A program made the translations under genes and the position numbers. DNA of 20,227 bases. Origin: Bacillota bacterium. Its GTDB lineage: Bacteria; Bacillota; Clostridia; Lachnospirales; Lachnospiraceae. The notes below the pieces were generated by a model. It had not been told where the DNA came from, searched no databases, and saw only the letters and a program-made list of their open reading frames with translations. Shown one piece after another: positions 1-7,600 of this stretch (position 1 is the first letter of the stretch; each line of letters opens with the position of its first letter). Where the stretch lies: the NCBI GenBank assembly GCA_023423045.1, contig JAFAGA010000012.1, positions 1 to 20,227 on the forward strand. Reading direction: 5' to 3'.

Positions 1-207
1 CGTCTCAGGGAAAAGGGTGTGCCCAGCCTGAGGAACAAGGCGGTCCGCGGAGATCATTATGTTACTCTGGTAGTACAGGTTCCCACGAATCTTACCTCTG
101 AACAAAAGGAGCTTCTGAAGAAGTTTGATGATGCCATGACCGGTAAAAGCGACCATAGCAGCGAAGGCGGAGAGACCGAAAAGACGAAGAAGAAGTTCTG
201 GAAATAG
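1..207 (+). CDS. dnaJ: Chaperone DnaJ, C-terminal end (partial)
   Basis: The reading frame is open from the first base, so this is the last 68 codons of a gene that begins upstream. DnaJ is the Hsp40 co-chaperone that delivers unfolded clients to DnaK and stimulates its ATPase in the cytoplasm. What is seen is the end of the second C-terminal beta-sandwich domain: a GVPSLRN segment, then RGDHYVTLVVQVPTNLT (the family's usual 'RGD-x-Y-V' strand) and a closing helix EQKELLKKFDDA. The tail is short, charged and lysine-rich, ending KKKFWK. The J domain and the zinc-finger region lie outside the window. The next gene, prmA, follows on the same strand, an order common in Firmicutes (grpE-dnaK-dnaJ-prmA), so co-transcription is likely. 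Confidence 0.93.
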   Translation, partial: RLREKGVPSLRNKAVRGDHYVTLVVQVPTNLTSEQKELLKKFDDAMTGKSDHSSEGGETEKTKKKFWK

Positions 208-225
208 TATAAAAAAGATTTATGC

Positions 226-308
226 CGCTGCCATGCAGCGAAATGTCAGTTAGTAAAGGATGCTGAATATACCGGCATCCTTAAGCTTTGTACCGCAGTT
301 TTGCGGTA
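226..308 (+). other. Three consecutive hairpins in the dnaJ-prmA gap
   Basis: Three perfect inverted repeats sit side by side. The first has CGCTGC/GCAGCG arms (226-231/235-240, loop CAT). The second has AAGGATGC/GCATCCTT arms (256-263/275-282). The third has TACCGCA/TGCGGTA arms (291-297/302-308, loop GTTT). None is followed by a run of T, so they do not look like simple terminators. The last ends five bases before the prmA ribosome binding site GGAGG (313-317). They could modulate prmA translation or protect the mRNA between dnaJ and prmA; this is inferred from position only. Confidence 0.5.
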
Positions 309-322
309 TCACGGAGGTTAAT

Positions 323-1282
323 ATGCAGTGGACTAAATTTACGTTGGATACGACAACGGAGGCGGTTGATCTGGTCAGCGATATGCTGAGTGATCTGGGA
401 ATCACCGGAATTGAAATCAGTGATAATGTTCCTATCACGGAGGAAGAAAGAAAGCAGATGTTTATTGATATCCTGCCGGAATTATCAGAGGATGACGGCA
501 CGGCTCAGGTCAGTTTCTATGCGGATGCCGGAGAGGATGAAAAAGCCCTGTTGGAGAAAGTACGGGAAGGACTCTCGGAGCTGTCTGCCTATACGAATAT
601 CGGAAAAGGCAGCATCAGCATATCCAGGACGGAGGACAAGGATTGGATCAATAACTGGAAGCAGTTTTTTAAACCCTTCCGTGTGGATGATACCATTGTA
701 ATTAAACCGACCTGGGAGGAGTTGGAGGATGCTAAGGAAGGGGATCTGGTCATTGAGATTGACCCGGGGACCTCTTTTGGCACCGGCTCCCATGAGACTA
801 CGAAGCTTTGTATCACAGGGATGAAGAAATATCTGAGTGCGGATGCGGTGGTTCTGGATGCGGGCAGCGGAAGCGGAATTTTATCCATTATTGCAAAGAG
901 GTTGGGAGCAAAGGAGGTTTTGGGAATTGATATTGATCCCAATGCCACAAACTCCGCAATAGAAAATGCGCAGGTTAACCGGATGGAGGTTGAGGAAGGA
1001 AAGCTTGGCTTTATTACAGCCAATATCCTGGAAGACCACAATATTACCGAGGTATTGGGGATAGAAAAATACGATATGGTAGTGGCGAATATCTTAGCGG
1101 ATGTAATTATTCCTTTATCCGGAGCAATCGGAAAGCATTTAAAACCAGGTGGTATTTTTATAAGCTCAGGAATTATTAATATGAAGGAGAATGCGGTAAG
1201 AGAAGCGCTCCTGGAAAAGCAATTTCAGATACTGGAAATAAATCGTATGGGTGATTGGGTATCTTTTGTAACGCAGAAATAA
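323..1282 (+). CDS. prmA: Ribosomal protein L11 methyltransferase PrmA
   Basis: SAM-dependent methyltransferase that methylates ribosomal protein L11 in the cytoplasm. The product is 319 aa, normal for the family. The start is ATG 323, with GGAGG ending five bases upstream; an in-frame ATG at 260 would add 21 unsupported residues and runs through the leader hairpins. An N-terminal L11-recognition domain (about 1-100) is followed by IDPGTSFGTGSHETT (146-160), a PrmA signature. Next is the SAM-binding glycine loop VLDAGSGSGILS (177-188), with the acidic end of strand 2 in GIDIDP (201-206). VVANILAD (253-260) is the NxxA motif near the active site that marks the PrmA group. It lies 115 bp after dnaJ. 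It is not essential in bacteria where this has been tested, but is very often kept next to dnaJ and rsmE. Confidence 0.96.
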   Translation: MQWTKFTLDTTTEAVDLVSDMLSDLGITGIEISDNVPITEEERKQMFIDILPELSEDDGTAQVSFYADAGEDEKALLEKVREGLSELSAYTNIGKGSISISRTEDKDWINNWKQFFKPFRVDDTIVIKPTWEELEDAKEGDLVIEIDPGTSFGTGSHETTKLCITGMKKYLSADAVVLDAGSGSGILSIIAKRLGAKEVLGIDIDPNATNSAIENAQVNRMEVEEGKLGFITANILEDHNITEVLGIEKYDMVVANILADVIIPLSGAIGKHLKPGGIFISSGIINMKENAVREALLEKQFQILEINRMGDWVSFVTQK

Positions 1283-1301
1283 CCTCACCTTTACATTGAT
1301 A

Positions 1302-1410
1302 AAAAGGCCCTTGGTCACTTGTTATTTCCCCTTTAAAGGATACAGATGAAAAAGCAAAACATCATCAGGAAGCTTTGAGGGGCGAAGGCGCGGTGGTCAG
1401 AGGGCCTTTT
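1302..1410 (+). terminator. Nested hairpin structure after prmA, terminator-like
   Basis: Outer arms AAAAGGCCCT (1302-1311) and AGGGCCTTTT (1401-1410) are perfect 10-bp complements enclosing 89 bases. Inside are CAC/GTG (1316-1318/1393-1395), CCCC/GGGG (1328-1331/1379-1382) stacked on AAAG/CTTT (1335-1338/1373-1376), and GATG/CATC (1345-1348/1360-1363). The distal outer arm ends in TTTT, so the whole could terminate the dnaJ-prmA transcript. It is far larger than a usual intrinsic terminator, so a small structured RNA is an alternative. Confidence 0.45.
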
Positions 1411-1487
1411 GTGCAATAATGGAACGATTGATGTAGCGATAGAATGGATATTGGGTGAATATTGAGGGGCTAATAGGCTGTGTTAGA

Positions 1488-1516
1488 TTGAATTTAATGG
1501 TCTGGCATGATATAAT
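1488..1516 (+). promoter_or_regulatory. Sigma-A promoter candidate, distal
   Basis: TTGAAT (1488-1493) and TATAAT (1511-1516) are separated by exactly 17 bp: five of six -35 matches and a perfect -10. It would start transcription near 1523, about 325 bases before rsmE, and is the distal of two candidates for the rsmE-recU cluster. Confidence 0.6.
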
Positions 1517-1606
1517 TTGCATATCAAGCTGATGGAAACTGCCGGGAAAAATATGCGGCGGTTTGGGTGTTTGGAAACCAGAATAGGAAATAATTTCAGG
1601 ATTGTC

Positions 1607-1635
1607 TTGAACGTATGTTCTTTATGAGATATAAT
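1607..1635 (+). promoter_or_regulatory. Sigma-A promoter candidate, proximal
   Basis: TTGAAC (1607-1612) and TATAAT (1630-1635) have a 17-bp spacer. Transcription would start near 1642, at the beginning of the first ~90-bp structured repeat, so both repeats would form the 5' leader of rsmE. Confidence 0.6.
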
Positions 1636-1640
1636 ATAAG

Positions 1641-1829
1641 TTATAGGAAGATACTTTTTAACTTCCGATGAAGAGGCGCTGCCCTTGCGCCGTGCATTGT
1701 GATTACAGGAACTTTGTTCCTATAATATAATTTATCAGAAGTTATACTTTAACTTCTGATGAAAGGCGCCGTACTTGCGCCGCGCATCCCGATTACAGGA
1801 ACATGAATTTCGTTCCTGCAATATAAGTT
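1641..1829 (+). repeat. Two tandem ~90-bp structured repeats
   Basis: Two units with a 90-91-bp offset share the same order of three hairpins. Unit 1 has GGAAG/CTTCC (1646-1650/1662-1666), GGCGC/GCGCC (1675-1679/1687-1691) and AGGAAC/GTTCCT (1707-1712/1716-1721). Unit 2 has TCAGAAGTTA/TAACTTCTGA (1735-1744/1750-1759), GGCGC/GCGCC (1765-1769/1777-1781) and CAGGAAC/GTTCCTG (1796-1802/1812-1818). Linkers such as GATTACAGGAAC and AATATAA are shared. The first pair of the first stem changes from G-C to A-T between units, a compensatory change, while loops differ in sequence and length. That suggests the units are kept as RNA or cruciform structure. The second unit ends about 20 bases before the rsmE ribosome binding site. 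Confidence 0.75.
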
Positions 1830-1848
1830 AGATAATTAAGGAGCAGTC

Positions 1849-2592
1849 ATGCATCGTTTTTATGTAAAGAAGGAACAGATTGCAGATAGTATTGTTACGA
1901 TTACCGGTCCGGATGTTAACCATATTCGTAATGTTCTCCGTATGAAAACCGGTGACGAAATAATAATTTGTAATGGACAAGGAAAAGATTGTTATTGTAT
2001 AATTGATAAGGTATCTGAGCGCCAGGTGATTGCCTCGGTGCAATCAGCGAAGGATACCGGTACGGAATTAAAGACAAGGATTACTCTGTTTCAGGGGCTG
2101 CCCAAGCAGGATAAGATGGAGCTCATTATTCAGAAGGCAGTTGAGCTGGGGGTCCATGAGGTAGTGCCGGTGATGACCAAACGGGTAATCGTGAAATTAG
2201 ATGATAAGAAGAAGGAAGAGAAGAAGCTGGAACGATGGCAGGCAATCGCCGAAGGTGCTGCAAAGCAATCCGGGCGAGGGATCATACCGACCGTCAAACC
2301 GGTTCAAACCTATGCCCAGGCATTGGAATACGCGAGGACTATGGATTGTAACCTCATTCCCTATGAGAATGCAAAAGGGGTACAATATACCAAAGAGATA
2401 ATAAACAACCTGTCTGAATATCGCACCATCGGAGTATTCATCGGACCGGAAGGCGGCTTTGAAACGCCGGAGGTGGAGTGTGCCTCTGCCCAGGGCATAC
2501 ATCCGATTACGCTGGGCAGACGAATCTTACGGACGGAGACGGCCGGAATTGCGGTACTATCCATGCTGATGCTGGCGTTGGAGGAAGATTGA
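1849..2592 (+). CDS. rsmE: 16S rRNA (uracil(1498)-N(3))-methyltransferase RsmE
   Basis: SPOUT-class methyltransferase that adds a methyl group to N3 of U1498 in 16S rRNA, in the small-subunit decoding region. The product is 247 aa, the usual length. An N-terminal PUA-like domain (about 1-70, opening MHRFYV and containing VNHIRNVLRMKTGDEI) is followed by the knotted SPOUT domain. Knot motifs are visible: IGPEGGF (198-204) and TLGRRILRTETA (221-232), which form the SAM pocket; LPKQDKMELIIQKAVELG (84-101) is also characteristic. ATG 1849 is preceded by AAGGAG with a 5-base spacer. It is the first gene of a same-strand cluster reaching recU and lies downstream of two promoters and a structured repeat leader. 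In many Firmicutes rsmE directly follows prmA; here a 566-bp gap separates them. Confidence 0.96.
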   Translation: MHRFYVKKEQIADSIVTITGPDVNHIRNVLRMKTGDEIIICNGQGKDCYCIIDKVSERQVIASVQSAKDTGTELKTRITLFQGLPKQDKMELIIQKAVELGVHEVVPVMTKRVIVKLDDKKKEEKKLERWQAIAEGAAKQSGRGIIPTVKPVQTYAQALEYARTMDCNLIPYENAKGVQYTKEIINNLSEYRTIGVFIGPEGGFETPEVECASAQGIHPITLGRRILRTETAGIAVLSMLMLALEED

Positions 2593-2670
2593 AGAACCCC
2601 TGTTTTCAACCTCGGTTGAGAAAAGGGATCTTTGATCTCAAAGGAATGGTTTTTAGGAGGTAAGTAATTA

Positions 2671-3474
2671 ATGGAGATACAACTTTGGAGAGAAATACTT
2701 GACCCTTATGCCCTGGCTGTTGATGAGCTAGTCACTAAATTCAATCATATTATTGATGAATACAAGCATGTCGGTGCGTATTCACCCATAGAACAGGTGA
2801 CGGGCCGTGTTAAAACCATATCAAGCATTTTGGAGAAAGCGCAGAAGAAGAATTTTGACCTGGCACAGTTTGAAGAAAAGATCGATGATATCGCCGGAAT
2901 TCGTATTATTTGTCAATTCGTTGAAGATATCTATAAGGTTGTGGATATTATTAAGAAGAGATCCGATATGAAGATTAAGAACGAGAAGGATTACATCAAT
3001 CAAATGAAAAAGAGCGGTTATCGCTCCTATCATTTGATTGTCAATTATGATGTGGAGACCCTGAAAGGGAAGAAGGAGCTTCAGGTGGAGATACAGATCC
3101 GCACATTGGCGATGAATTTTTGGGCGACAATTGAGCATTCCCTTCAATACAAATATAAGCAGAATATGCCGGAGCATGTGCGGGAACGCCTGACCTCGGC
3201 GGCAGAAGCAATATTGATCCTTGACAGGGAGATGTCGGTGGTCCGGGACGAGATTATGGATGCACAGAATTCCTTCACAATTAAGGCCAACATTGTGGCA
3301 GATATTCTTACCAATATACAGAACCTGTATAAGGTGGCAAATAAACAGGAGGTAATTTCTATTCAGGATGAATTTTTCCGTATCTATCAGAACGGAGATC
3401 AGGAGGAGCTGACCCGGTTCAGCAAGGAGCTGGATATGATATCCGCCCGCTACCGCGCACAGAGCCTGAGATAA
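2671..3474 (+). CDS. relQ: Small alarmone synthetase RelQ, GTP pyrophosphokinase
   Basis: Transfers pyrophosphate from ATP to GTP or GDP to make (p)ppGpp, the stringent-response alarmone. The 267-aa length and the absence of HD-hydrolase, TGS and ACT regions mark a stand-alone small synthetase rather than a bifunctional Rel. Motifs run in the RelQ (YjbM) order: SPIEQVTGRVKTISSILEKA (38-57), DDIAGIRIICQFVEDIYKVV (72-91), KDYINQMKKSGYRSYH (106-121) and VEIQIRTLAMNFWATIEHSL (139-158). The YINQMKKSGYRSYH stretch is slightly unusual where relatives more often read like YI-x-x-PK-x-SGYRSYH. RelQ proteins are typically tetramers regulated by pppGpp and RNA. AGGAGG lies ten bases before ATG 2671. Its place among rRNA-modification genes suggests co-expression with ribosome maturation. 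RelP is the alternative family name, but the match to RelQ motifs is closer. Confidence 0.93.
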   Translation: MEIQLWREILDPYALAVDELVTKFNHIIDEYKHVGAYSPIEQVTGRVKTISSILEKAQKKNFDLAQFEEKIDDIAGIRIICQFVEDIYKVVDIIKKRSDMKIKNEKDYINQMKKSGYRSYHLIVNYDVETLKGKKELQVEIQIRTLAMNFWATIEHSLQYKYKQNMPEHVRERLTSAAEAILILDREMSVVRDEIMDAQNSFTIKANIVADILTNIQNLYKVANKQEVISIQDEFFRIYQNGDQEELTRFSKELDMISARYRAQSLR

Positions 3475-3497
3475 CACAGTAAAGAAAGGCAGAGAAA

Positions 3498-5000
3498 ATG
3501 AATCTACCGAAATCCTTTGAGGACAGGATGAGAAAGCTTTTGGGGGAGGAGTATGAGGAATATCTGGCATGCTATGCAAAACCGCATTATGGCGGAGTGC
3601 GTGTCAATACACTGAAGACAGGCCCGGAAGAATTTGAACATATCTGTCCTTTTGAATTAAAGCGAATCCCCTGGGTGACTAACGGATATTATTATAATAC
3701 CCAGGAACAGCCGGCCAAGCATCCCTTCTATTATGGGGGAGTATACTATATCCAGGAACCCAGTGCAATGACACCGGCCAGCTTGCTGCCGGTGGAACCC
3801 GGAGACAGGGTGTTGGATATCTGTGCGGCACCCGGAGGGAAGAGCACGGAGCTGGGAGCCCGGCTGGAAGGCAAGGGAGTTCTGGTATCCAATGATATCA
3901 GCAATTCCAGAGCGAAGGCCTTGTTAAAGAATATTGAGCTTTTTGGTATCCGCAATGCTCTGATACTATCGGAAGCACCGAACAGGCTCGCGGAGTATTT
4001 TGATGGATATTTTGATAAGATATTAATTGATGCCCCCTGTTCAGGAGAGGGGATGTTTCGTAAAAGTCCTGCAATCATAAAGAATTGGGAGCAGTATGGG
4101 GTAGAGTATTATAATAAGCTGCAGAAGGAAATCATACTGTTTGCGGCAAGAATGCTCAAGCCCGGAGGATATATGCTTTATTCCACCTGCACTTTTTCAC
4201 CGGAGGAGAATGAGGGAACCATTGCCTACCTGATGGAGCAACGCCCTGAATTCCATGTGGTACCGGTAATTAAGGAGGAGGGAAGACCTCAGAAAGATGG
4301 AAGAAGCTATGAAGGCTTTGGTCATGGAAAACCGGAATGGCTCAAGGAACTGGCCAATCCCCCGCAGTTGAGCGCTGAGAGGGAGCAGGAGCTGGTTCAT
4401 GGTATCCGGTTGTGGCCCCATAAACTGGATGGAGAAGGACATTTCGTGATTCTGCTTCATAAGAGTGAAGAAGCTGTGGCAGGGAAGGACAAAGAGGTAT
4501 ATCCGGGAGATAATTCCCCGGCCGGACGAACCGGAAGCAGCCGGATTGCGGCAGCACGGCAGAAGCAGCCGGGCGTAAACCAGGGAACGCTATCGGAAGA
4601 GGCCCGAACCTTCCTTCGCAGTATCAAAATTCCAATCAGGGAAGAGCTTTTGCATGTCCATGAGGAGCGAGTATATCTGCTGCCGGAAGGGCTGCCGGAT
4701 CTGAGGGGGCTTCGCATTCTTAGGCAGGGTCTGTTGCTGGGAGAGATGAAGAAGCAGCGCTTTGAACCCTCCCAGGCGCTGGCCAGCGCTCTTACGGTAA
4801 AGGATTATGATAAAATTCTTAAGCTAAGCATAGAAGATCCAAATGTGATTCGTTATCTTAAGTGTGAATCCATTGAGATCGGGGAAGAACTGGAGGATGG
4901 CTGGTATCTGGTATGCGTGGAGGAGTTTCCTCTGGGCTGGTTGAAAGCAGCTAAGGGCAGTTATAAGAATAAATACCTTCCCGGCTGGAGATGGGTATAA
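3498..5000 (+). CDS. RsmF/RsmB-like rRNA (cytosine-C5)-methyltransferase
   Basis: NOL1/NOP2/Sun-family SAM-dependent 5-methylcytosine methyltransferase, very likely acting on rRNA. Signature motifs in the 500-aa product: YYIQEPSAM (83-91), the SAM-binding DICAAPGGKS (107-116), LIDAPCSGEGMFRK (176-189) with Cys181, and YSTCTFSPEENE (228-239) with the second cysteine Cys231. In this family one cysteine forms the covalent adduct with the base and the other helps release it. The catalytic domain ends near residue 310. A polar linker (about 320-370) leads to a C-terminal RNA-binding part (about 370-500), as in the RsmF (YebU) subgroup rather than the NusB-fused RsmB type. The start is 23 bp after relQ with a purine-rich ribosome binding site (AGAAAGG). 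The exact target cytosine cannot be read from sequence. Confidence 0.92.
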   Translation: MNLPKSFEDRMRKLLGEEYEEYLACYAKPHYGGVRVNTLKTGPEEFEHICPFELKRIPWVTNGYYYNTQEQPAKHPFYYGGVYYIQEPSAMTPASLLPVEPGDRVLDICAAPGGKSTELGARLEGKGVLVSNDISNSRAKALLKNIELFGIRNALILSEAPNRLAEYFDGYFDKILIDAPCSGEGMFRKSPAIIKNWEQYGVEYYNKLQKEIILFAARMLKPGGYMLYSTCTFSPEENEGTIAYLMEQRPEFHVVPVIKEEGRPQKDGRSYEGFGHGKPEWLKELANPPQLSAEREQELVHGIRLWPHKLDGEGHFVILLHKSEEAVAGKDKEVYPGDNSPAGRTGSSRIAAARQKQPGVNQGTLSEEARTFLRSIKIPIREELLHVHEERVYLLPEGLPDLRGLRILRQGLLLGEMKKQRFEPSQALASALTVKDYDKILKLSIEDPNVIRYLKCESIEIGEELEDGWYLVCVEEFPLGWLKAAKGSYKNKYLPGWRWV

Positions 5001-5129
5001 ATAAAGAGCCCAAAACAGCTTTTGTGTTTACAGCGAACAACAAACAGCCCTTATGTTACAACGGGCAGTCACACTATGACAACCACCGCAGCAAGGCGCT
5101 TGTTTTATATAGGTAGATGGAGAGTAAAG

Positions 5130-5855
5130 ATGGCAGAACAGTTGCGTTTGGATAAGTATCTGGCCGATATGGGTATTGGGACCAGAAGTGAGATTAAGAC
5201 ATGGATACGCAAGGGCAGAGTGAAAATAAATCAGGATGTCTGCAATAAGCCCGAGAAAAAAGTAGATACTAAAACGGACCGGGTGATTTTTGATGATGCA
5301 GAGGTGGGCTATGTTAAATATCAATACATTATGCTTCATAAGCCTGCCGGAGTGGTGTCGGCAACCAACGACTCCCGAAGTACCACGGTTCTTGATCTGA
5401 TACAGAATAAAAAATGCAAGGATTTATTTCCGGTAGGAAGACTGGACAAGGATACGGAAGGTCTGCTCCTGATTAGCAATGACGGTGAGCTGGCTCATCA
5501 GCTTCTATCTCCCAAAAAGCATGTGGATAAGGTATACTATGCGAAGGTACTGGGAAGAGTTACGGAGGAGGATCGGAAGATATTCCTGGAGGGCGTGGAT
5601 ATTAAGGATGAAGAATTAACCCTGCCGGCCAGGCTTACAATACTCACTTCCGATGAAATATCCGAGATTCAGCTGACAATTCAGGAAGGAAGATATCATC
5701 AGGTAAAGAGGATGTTTGAAGCGGTTGGAAAGGAAGTAATCTATCTGAAGCGTCTTTCCATGGGAAGCCTGAAGTTGGATCAAAGCCTGGAGCCCGGGGA
5801 ATACCGGGAATTAACAGAGGATGAATTAGAACAGTTAAGGAGACAGCAAAGATAA
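5130..5855 (+). CDS. RsuA/RluB-family rRNA pseudouridine synthase
   Basis: Converts a specific uridine in rRNA to pseudouridine. The 241-aa product has an N-terminal S4 RNA-binding domain (LRLDKYLADMGIGTRSE, 5-21, to about 60). The catalytic domain carries FPVGRLDKDTEGLLLISNDG (100-119), where Asp106 is the expected nucleophile. A late motif, GRYHQVKRMFEAVG, is also typical. These mark the RsuA/RluB/RluE/RluF branch rather than the RluA branch. The spacing to SPKKHVDKVYYAKV resembles RsuA (16S U516), but 23S targets are possible, so no symbol is given. ATG 5130 is chosen because GGAGAG lies five bases upstream; the frame stays open to 5022, but those 36 codons have no ribosome binding site and unlikely composition. 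It lies 129 bp after the methyltransferase gene. Confidence 0.92.
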   Translation: MAEQLRLDKYLADMGIGTRSEIKTWIRKGRVKINQDVCNKPEKKVDTKTDRVIFDDAEVGYVKYQYIMLHKPAGVVSATNDSRSTTVLDLIQNKKCKDLFPVGRLDKDTEGLLLISNDGELAHQLLSPKKHVDKVYYAKVLGRVTEEDRKIFLEGVDIKDEELTLPARLTILTSDEISEIQLTIQEGRYHQVKRMFEAVGKEVIYLKRLSMGSLKLDQSLEPGEYRELTEDELEQLRRQQR

Positions 5856-5883
5856 ACTGCTAAACAGAAGAATGGAGATAATT

Positions 5884-6534
5884 ATGTTAAAGGATATAGA
5901 TGCAGTAATATTTGATTTGGACGGGACTCTGGTGGATTCCATGTGGATGTGGGAAAGTATTGATATCCAGTACCTGGCCCGCTTTGGAATCGATATGCCC
6001 TTGGACTTGCAAGAGTGCATTGAAGGAATGAGCTTTTCTGAAACCGCGGTATATTTTAAAGAGCATTTTCAGCTTTCCGAAACTGTGGAGCAGATCAAGC
6101 AGGATTGGAACGAGATGGCCTGGGAGAAATACCGGAATGAAGTTCCTGTAAAAGAAGGGGTTATGGAATTTTTGCAGCATCTGAAGAAGGAAGGGATACC
6201 GGCAGGCATTGCTACCAGCAATTCCAGGGAGCTGGCGGAGTTGATTATAAAAAAGCATAATATGGAGGAATATTTTACCTCCATTCGTACTTCCTGTGAG
6301 GTTGCCAAGGGTAAACCCTCTCCGGATATCTATCTTCTGGTAGCGGAGGATCTAAAGGCAGAGCCCGGACGCTGCCTGGTGTTTGAAGATGTACTGCAGG
6401 GGATCATGGCAGGGAAGAATGCCGGTATGAAGGTTTGTGCGGTATATGACGAGTACTCTGCCAAGGACCGGGAGGTCAAGGTTGAACTGTCGGATTATTA
6501 TGTCCACTCGATTGCGGAGATTCTACAACTATAG
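5884..6534 (+). CDS. HAD-superfamily hydrolase, beta-phosphoglucomutase-like
   Basis: Haloacid dehalogenase-fold phosphohydrolase of 216 aa with a helical cap between motifs I and II (subclass I). Motif I is VIFDLDGTLVDS (8-19), with Asp11 as nucleophile and Asp13 as general acid/base. Motif II is the ATSNS segment, motif III is the lysine in AKGKPSPDIY, and motif IV is LVFEDVLQGIMAGKNAGM. The GKPxPDIY and FEDxxxGxxAGxxAGM motifs match the beta-phosphoglucomutase/phosphatase group, but most such genes are general sugar- or nucleotide-phosphate phosphatases, and substrate cannot be assigned. ATG 5884 is preferred because GGAG lies six bases upstream; an in-frame ATG at 5872 overlaps that site. 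It sits 28 bp after the pseudouridine synthase gene, probably in the same transcript. Confidence 0.9.
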   Translation: MLKDIDAVIFDLDGTLVDSMWMWESIDIQYLARFGIDMPLDLQECIEGMSFSETAVYFKEHFQLSETVEQIKQDWNEMAWEKYRNEVPVKEGVMEFLQHLKKEGIPAGIATSNSRELAELIIKKHNMEEYFTSIRTSCEVAKGKPSPDIYLLVAEDLKAEPGRCLVFEDVLQGIMAGKNAGMKVCAVYDEYSAKDREVKVELSDYYVHSIAEILQL

Positions 6535-6578
6535 AATGAATGAAAACTACTGTCGGTTAAAGCCGGGGAGGAATTGCG

Positions 6579-7598
6579 GTGAAGCAGTTTTATGTACAGC
6601 AGAATGAAGCAGGACAGCGGTTGGACAAGCTGCTGGTGAAGATATTGAACAAGGCGCCGGGGAGCTTTATCTACAAGATGCTTCGCAAGAAGAATATTAC
6701 CCTGAACGGGAAAAAGGCAGATGGTTCCGAGAAGCTTGAGGTAAAGGATGAGATTAAGCTGTTTCTGTCCGATGAGACCTTTGATTCTTTCCGGGAGGAA
6801 AGCGAGACTACAATTGTAGAACATGAATTGGATATTCTTTATGAAGATAAGCATATCTTACTTTTGAATAAACCGGTGGGGATTCTGTCGCAGAAGGCGG
6901 AGAAGGAAGATATCTCCATGGTTGAATATATTATTTCCTATCTTATATCCAGCAATCAGTTGACAAAGGAGCAGATGGTCAGCTTCAAACCCGCCCTTTG
7001 CAACCGGTTGGACCGGAATACCGGCGGAATACTCATTGCAGGAAAATCCCTGGTGGGACTGCAGGAGATGGCCAGGCTATTAAAGGACCGTTCCCTGGGC
7101 AAGTATTATCTGTGCATTGTGAAGGGGAAGGTAGGGAAAAAGGAGAGAATTGAGGGCTACTTAAGCAAGGATGAAAGAAAGAACCAGGTAATGGTCTTAT
7201 CCCATCCCTCCGAGAATGCGGAGTATATTTGTACCGAATATGAACCTGTTGCATATTCAGAGAATAAGTACACTTTGCTCCGGGTTAAGCTGGTTACCGG
7301 CAAATCCCATCAAATCCGCGCCCATCTGTCCAGTATGGGGCATCCGATTCTGGGAGATTACAAATACGGAGATCAAAAAACCAATCATTTCTTTAAAATA
7401 AATTACGGACTTTCCAGCCAATTATTGCATTCCTATCAGATGATATTCCCTGAGATGGAAGGAGAATTATCCTATCTCTCAGGAAGAGTCTTTACAGCTG
7501 GAGTGCCGGAGCAGTTTGAAAGGATTCGAAAGGATTTATTTGAAGACGGCGATAGTACGGCAAAGTTTGAAAATGACAGCACGATAAAGGGGGAGTAG
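6579..7598 (+). CDS. RluA-family pseudouridine synthase (RluC/RluD type)
   Basis: Second pseudouridine synthase of the cluster, 339 aa. An N-terminal S4-like domain (AGQRLDKLLVKILNKAP, 11-27) precedes the catalytic domain. The RluA-branch motif is CNRLDRNTGGILIAGKS (141-157), with Asp145 as the expected catalytic residue. A second signature is the LVTGKSHQIRAHLSSMGHPI stretch with GDYKYGD after it. The S4 domain points to RluC or RluD relatives (23S rRNA) rather than RluA. The start is GTG 6579, with GGAGG (6567-6571) seven bases before it; no closer ATG is in frame. The tail (last about 25 residues, rich in D, E, K and T) looks disordered. The gene ends two bases before recU, so the two are probably translationally linked. 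Confidence 0.92.
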   Translation: MKQFYVQQNEAGQRLDKLLVKILNKAPGSFIYKMLRKKNITLNGKKADGSEKLEVKDEIKLFLSDETFDSFREESETTIVEHELDILYEDKHILLLNKPVGILSQKAEKEDISMVEYIISYLISSNQLTKEQMVSFKPALCNRLDRNTGGILIAGKSLVGLQEMARLLKDRSLGKYYLCIVKGKVGKKERIEGYLSKDERKNQVMVLSHPSENAEYICTEYEPVAYSENKYTLLRVKLVTGKSHQIRAHLSSMGHPILGDYKYGDQKTNHFFKINYGLSSQLLHSYQMIFPEMEGELSYLSGRVFTAGVPEQFERIRKDLFEDGDSTAKFENDSTIKGE

Positions 7599-7600
7599 GG

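Larger units (their letters stand above)
1283..1848. other. 566-bp intergenic region before rsmE
   Basis: No convincing protein-coding gene is seen here on either strand. From left to right it holds the nested terminator-like structure (1302-1410), about 75 bases with nothing recognised, a promoter at 1488-1516, a second promoter at 1607-1635, two tandem ~90-bp structured repeats (about 1641-1829) and the rsmE ribosome binding site AAGGAG (1838-1843). Confidence 0.7.

Noticed and set aside
2821..3579. Long open frame antisense to relQ
   Set aside because: Opposite a well-supported relQ and extends into the next gene; a shadow frame.
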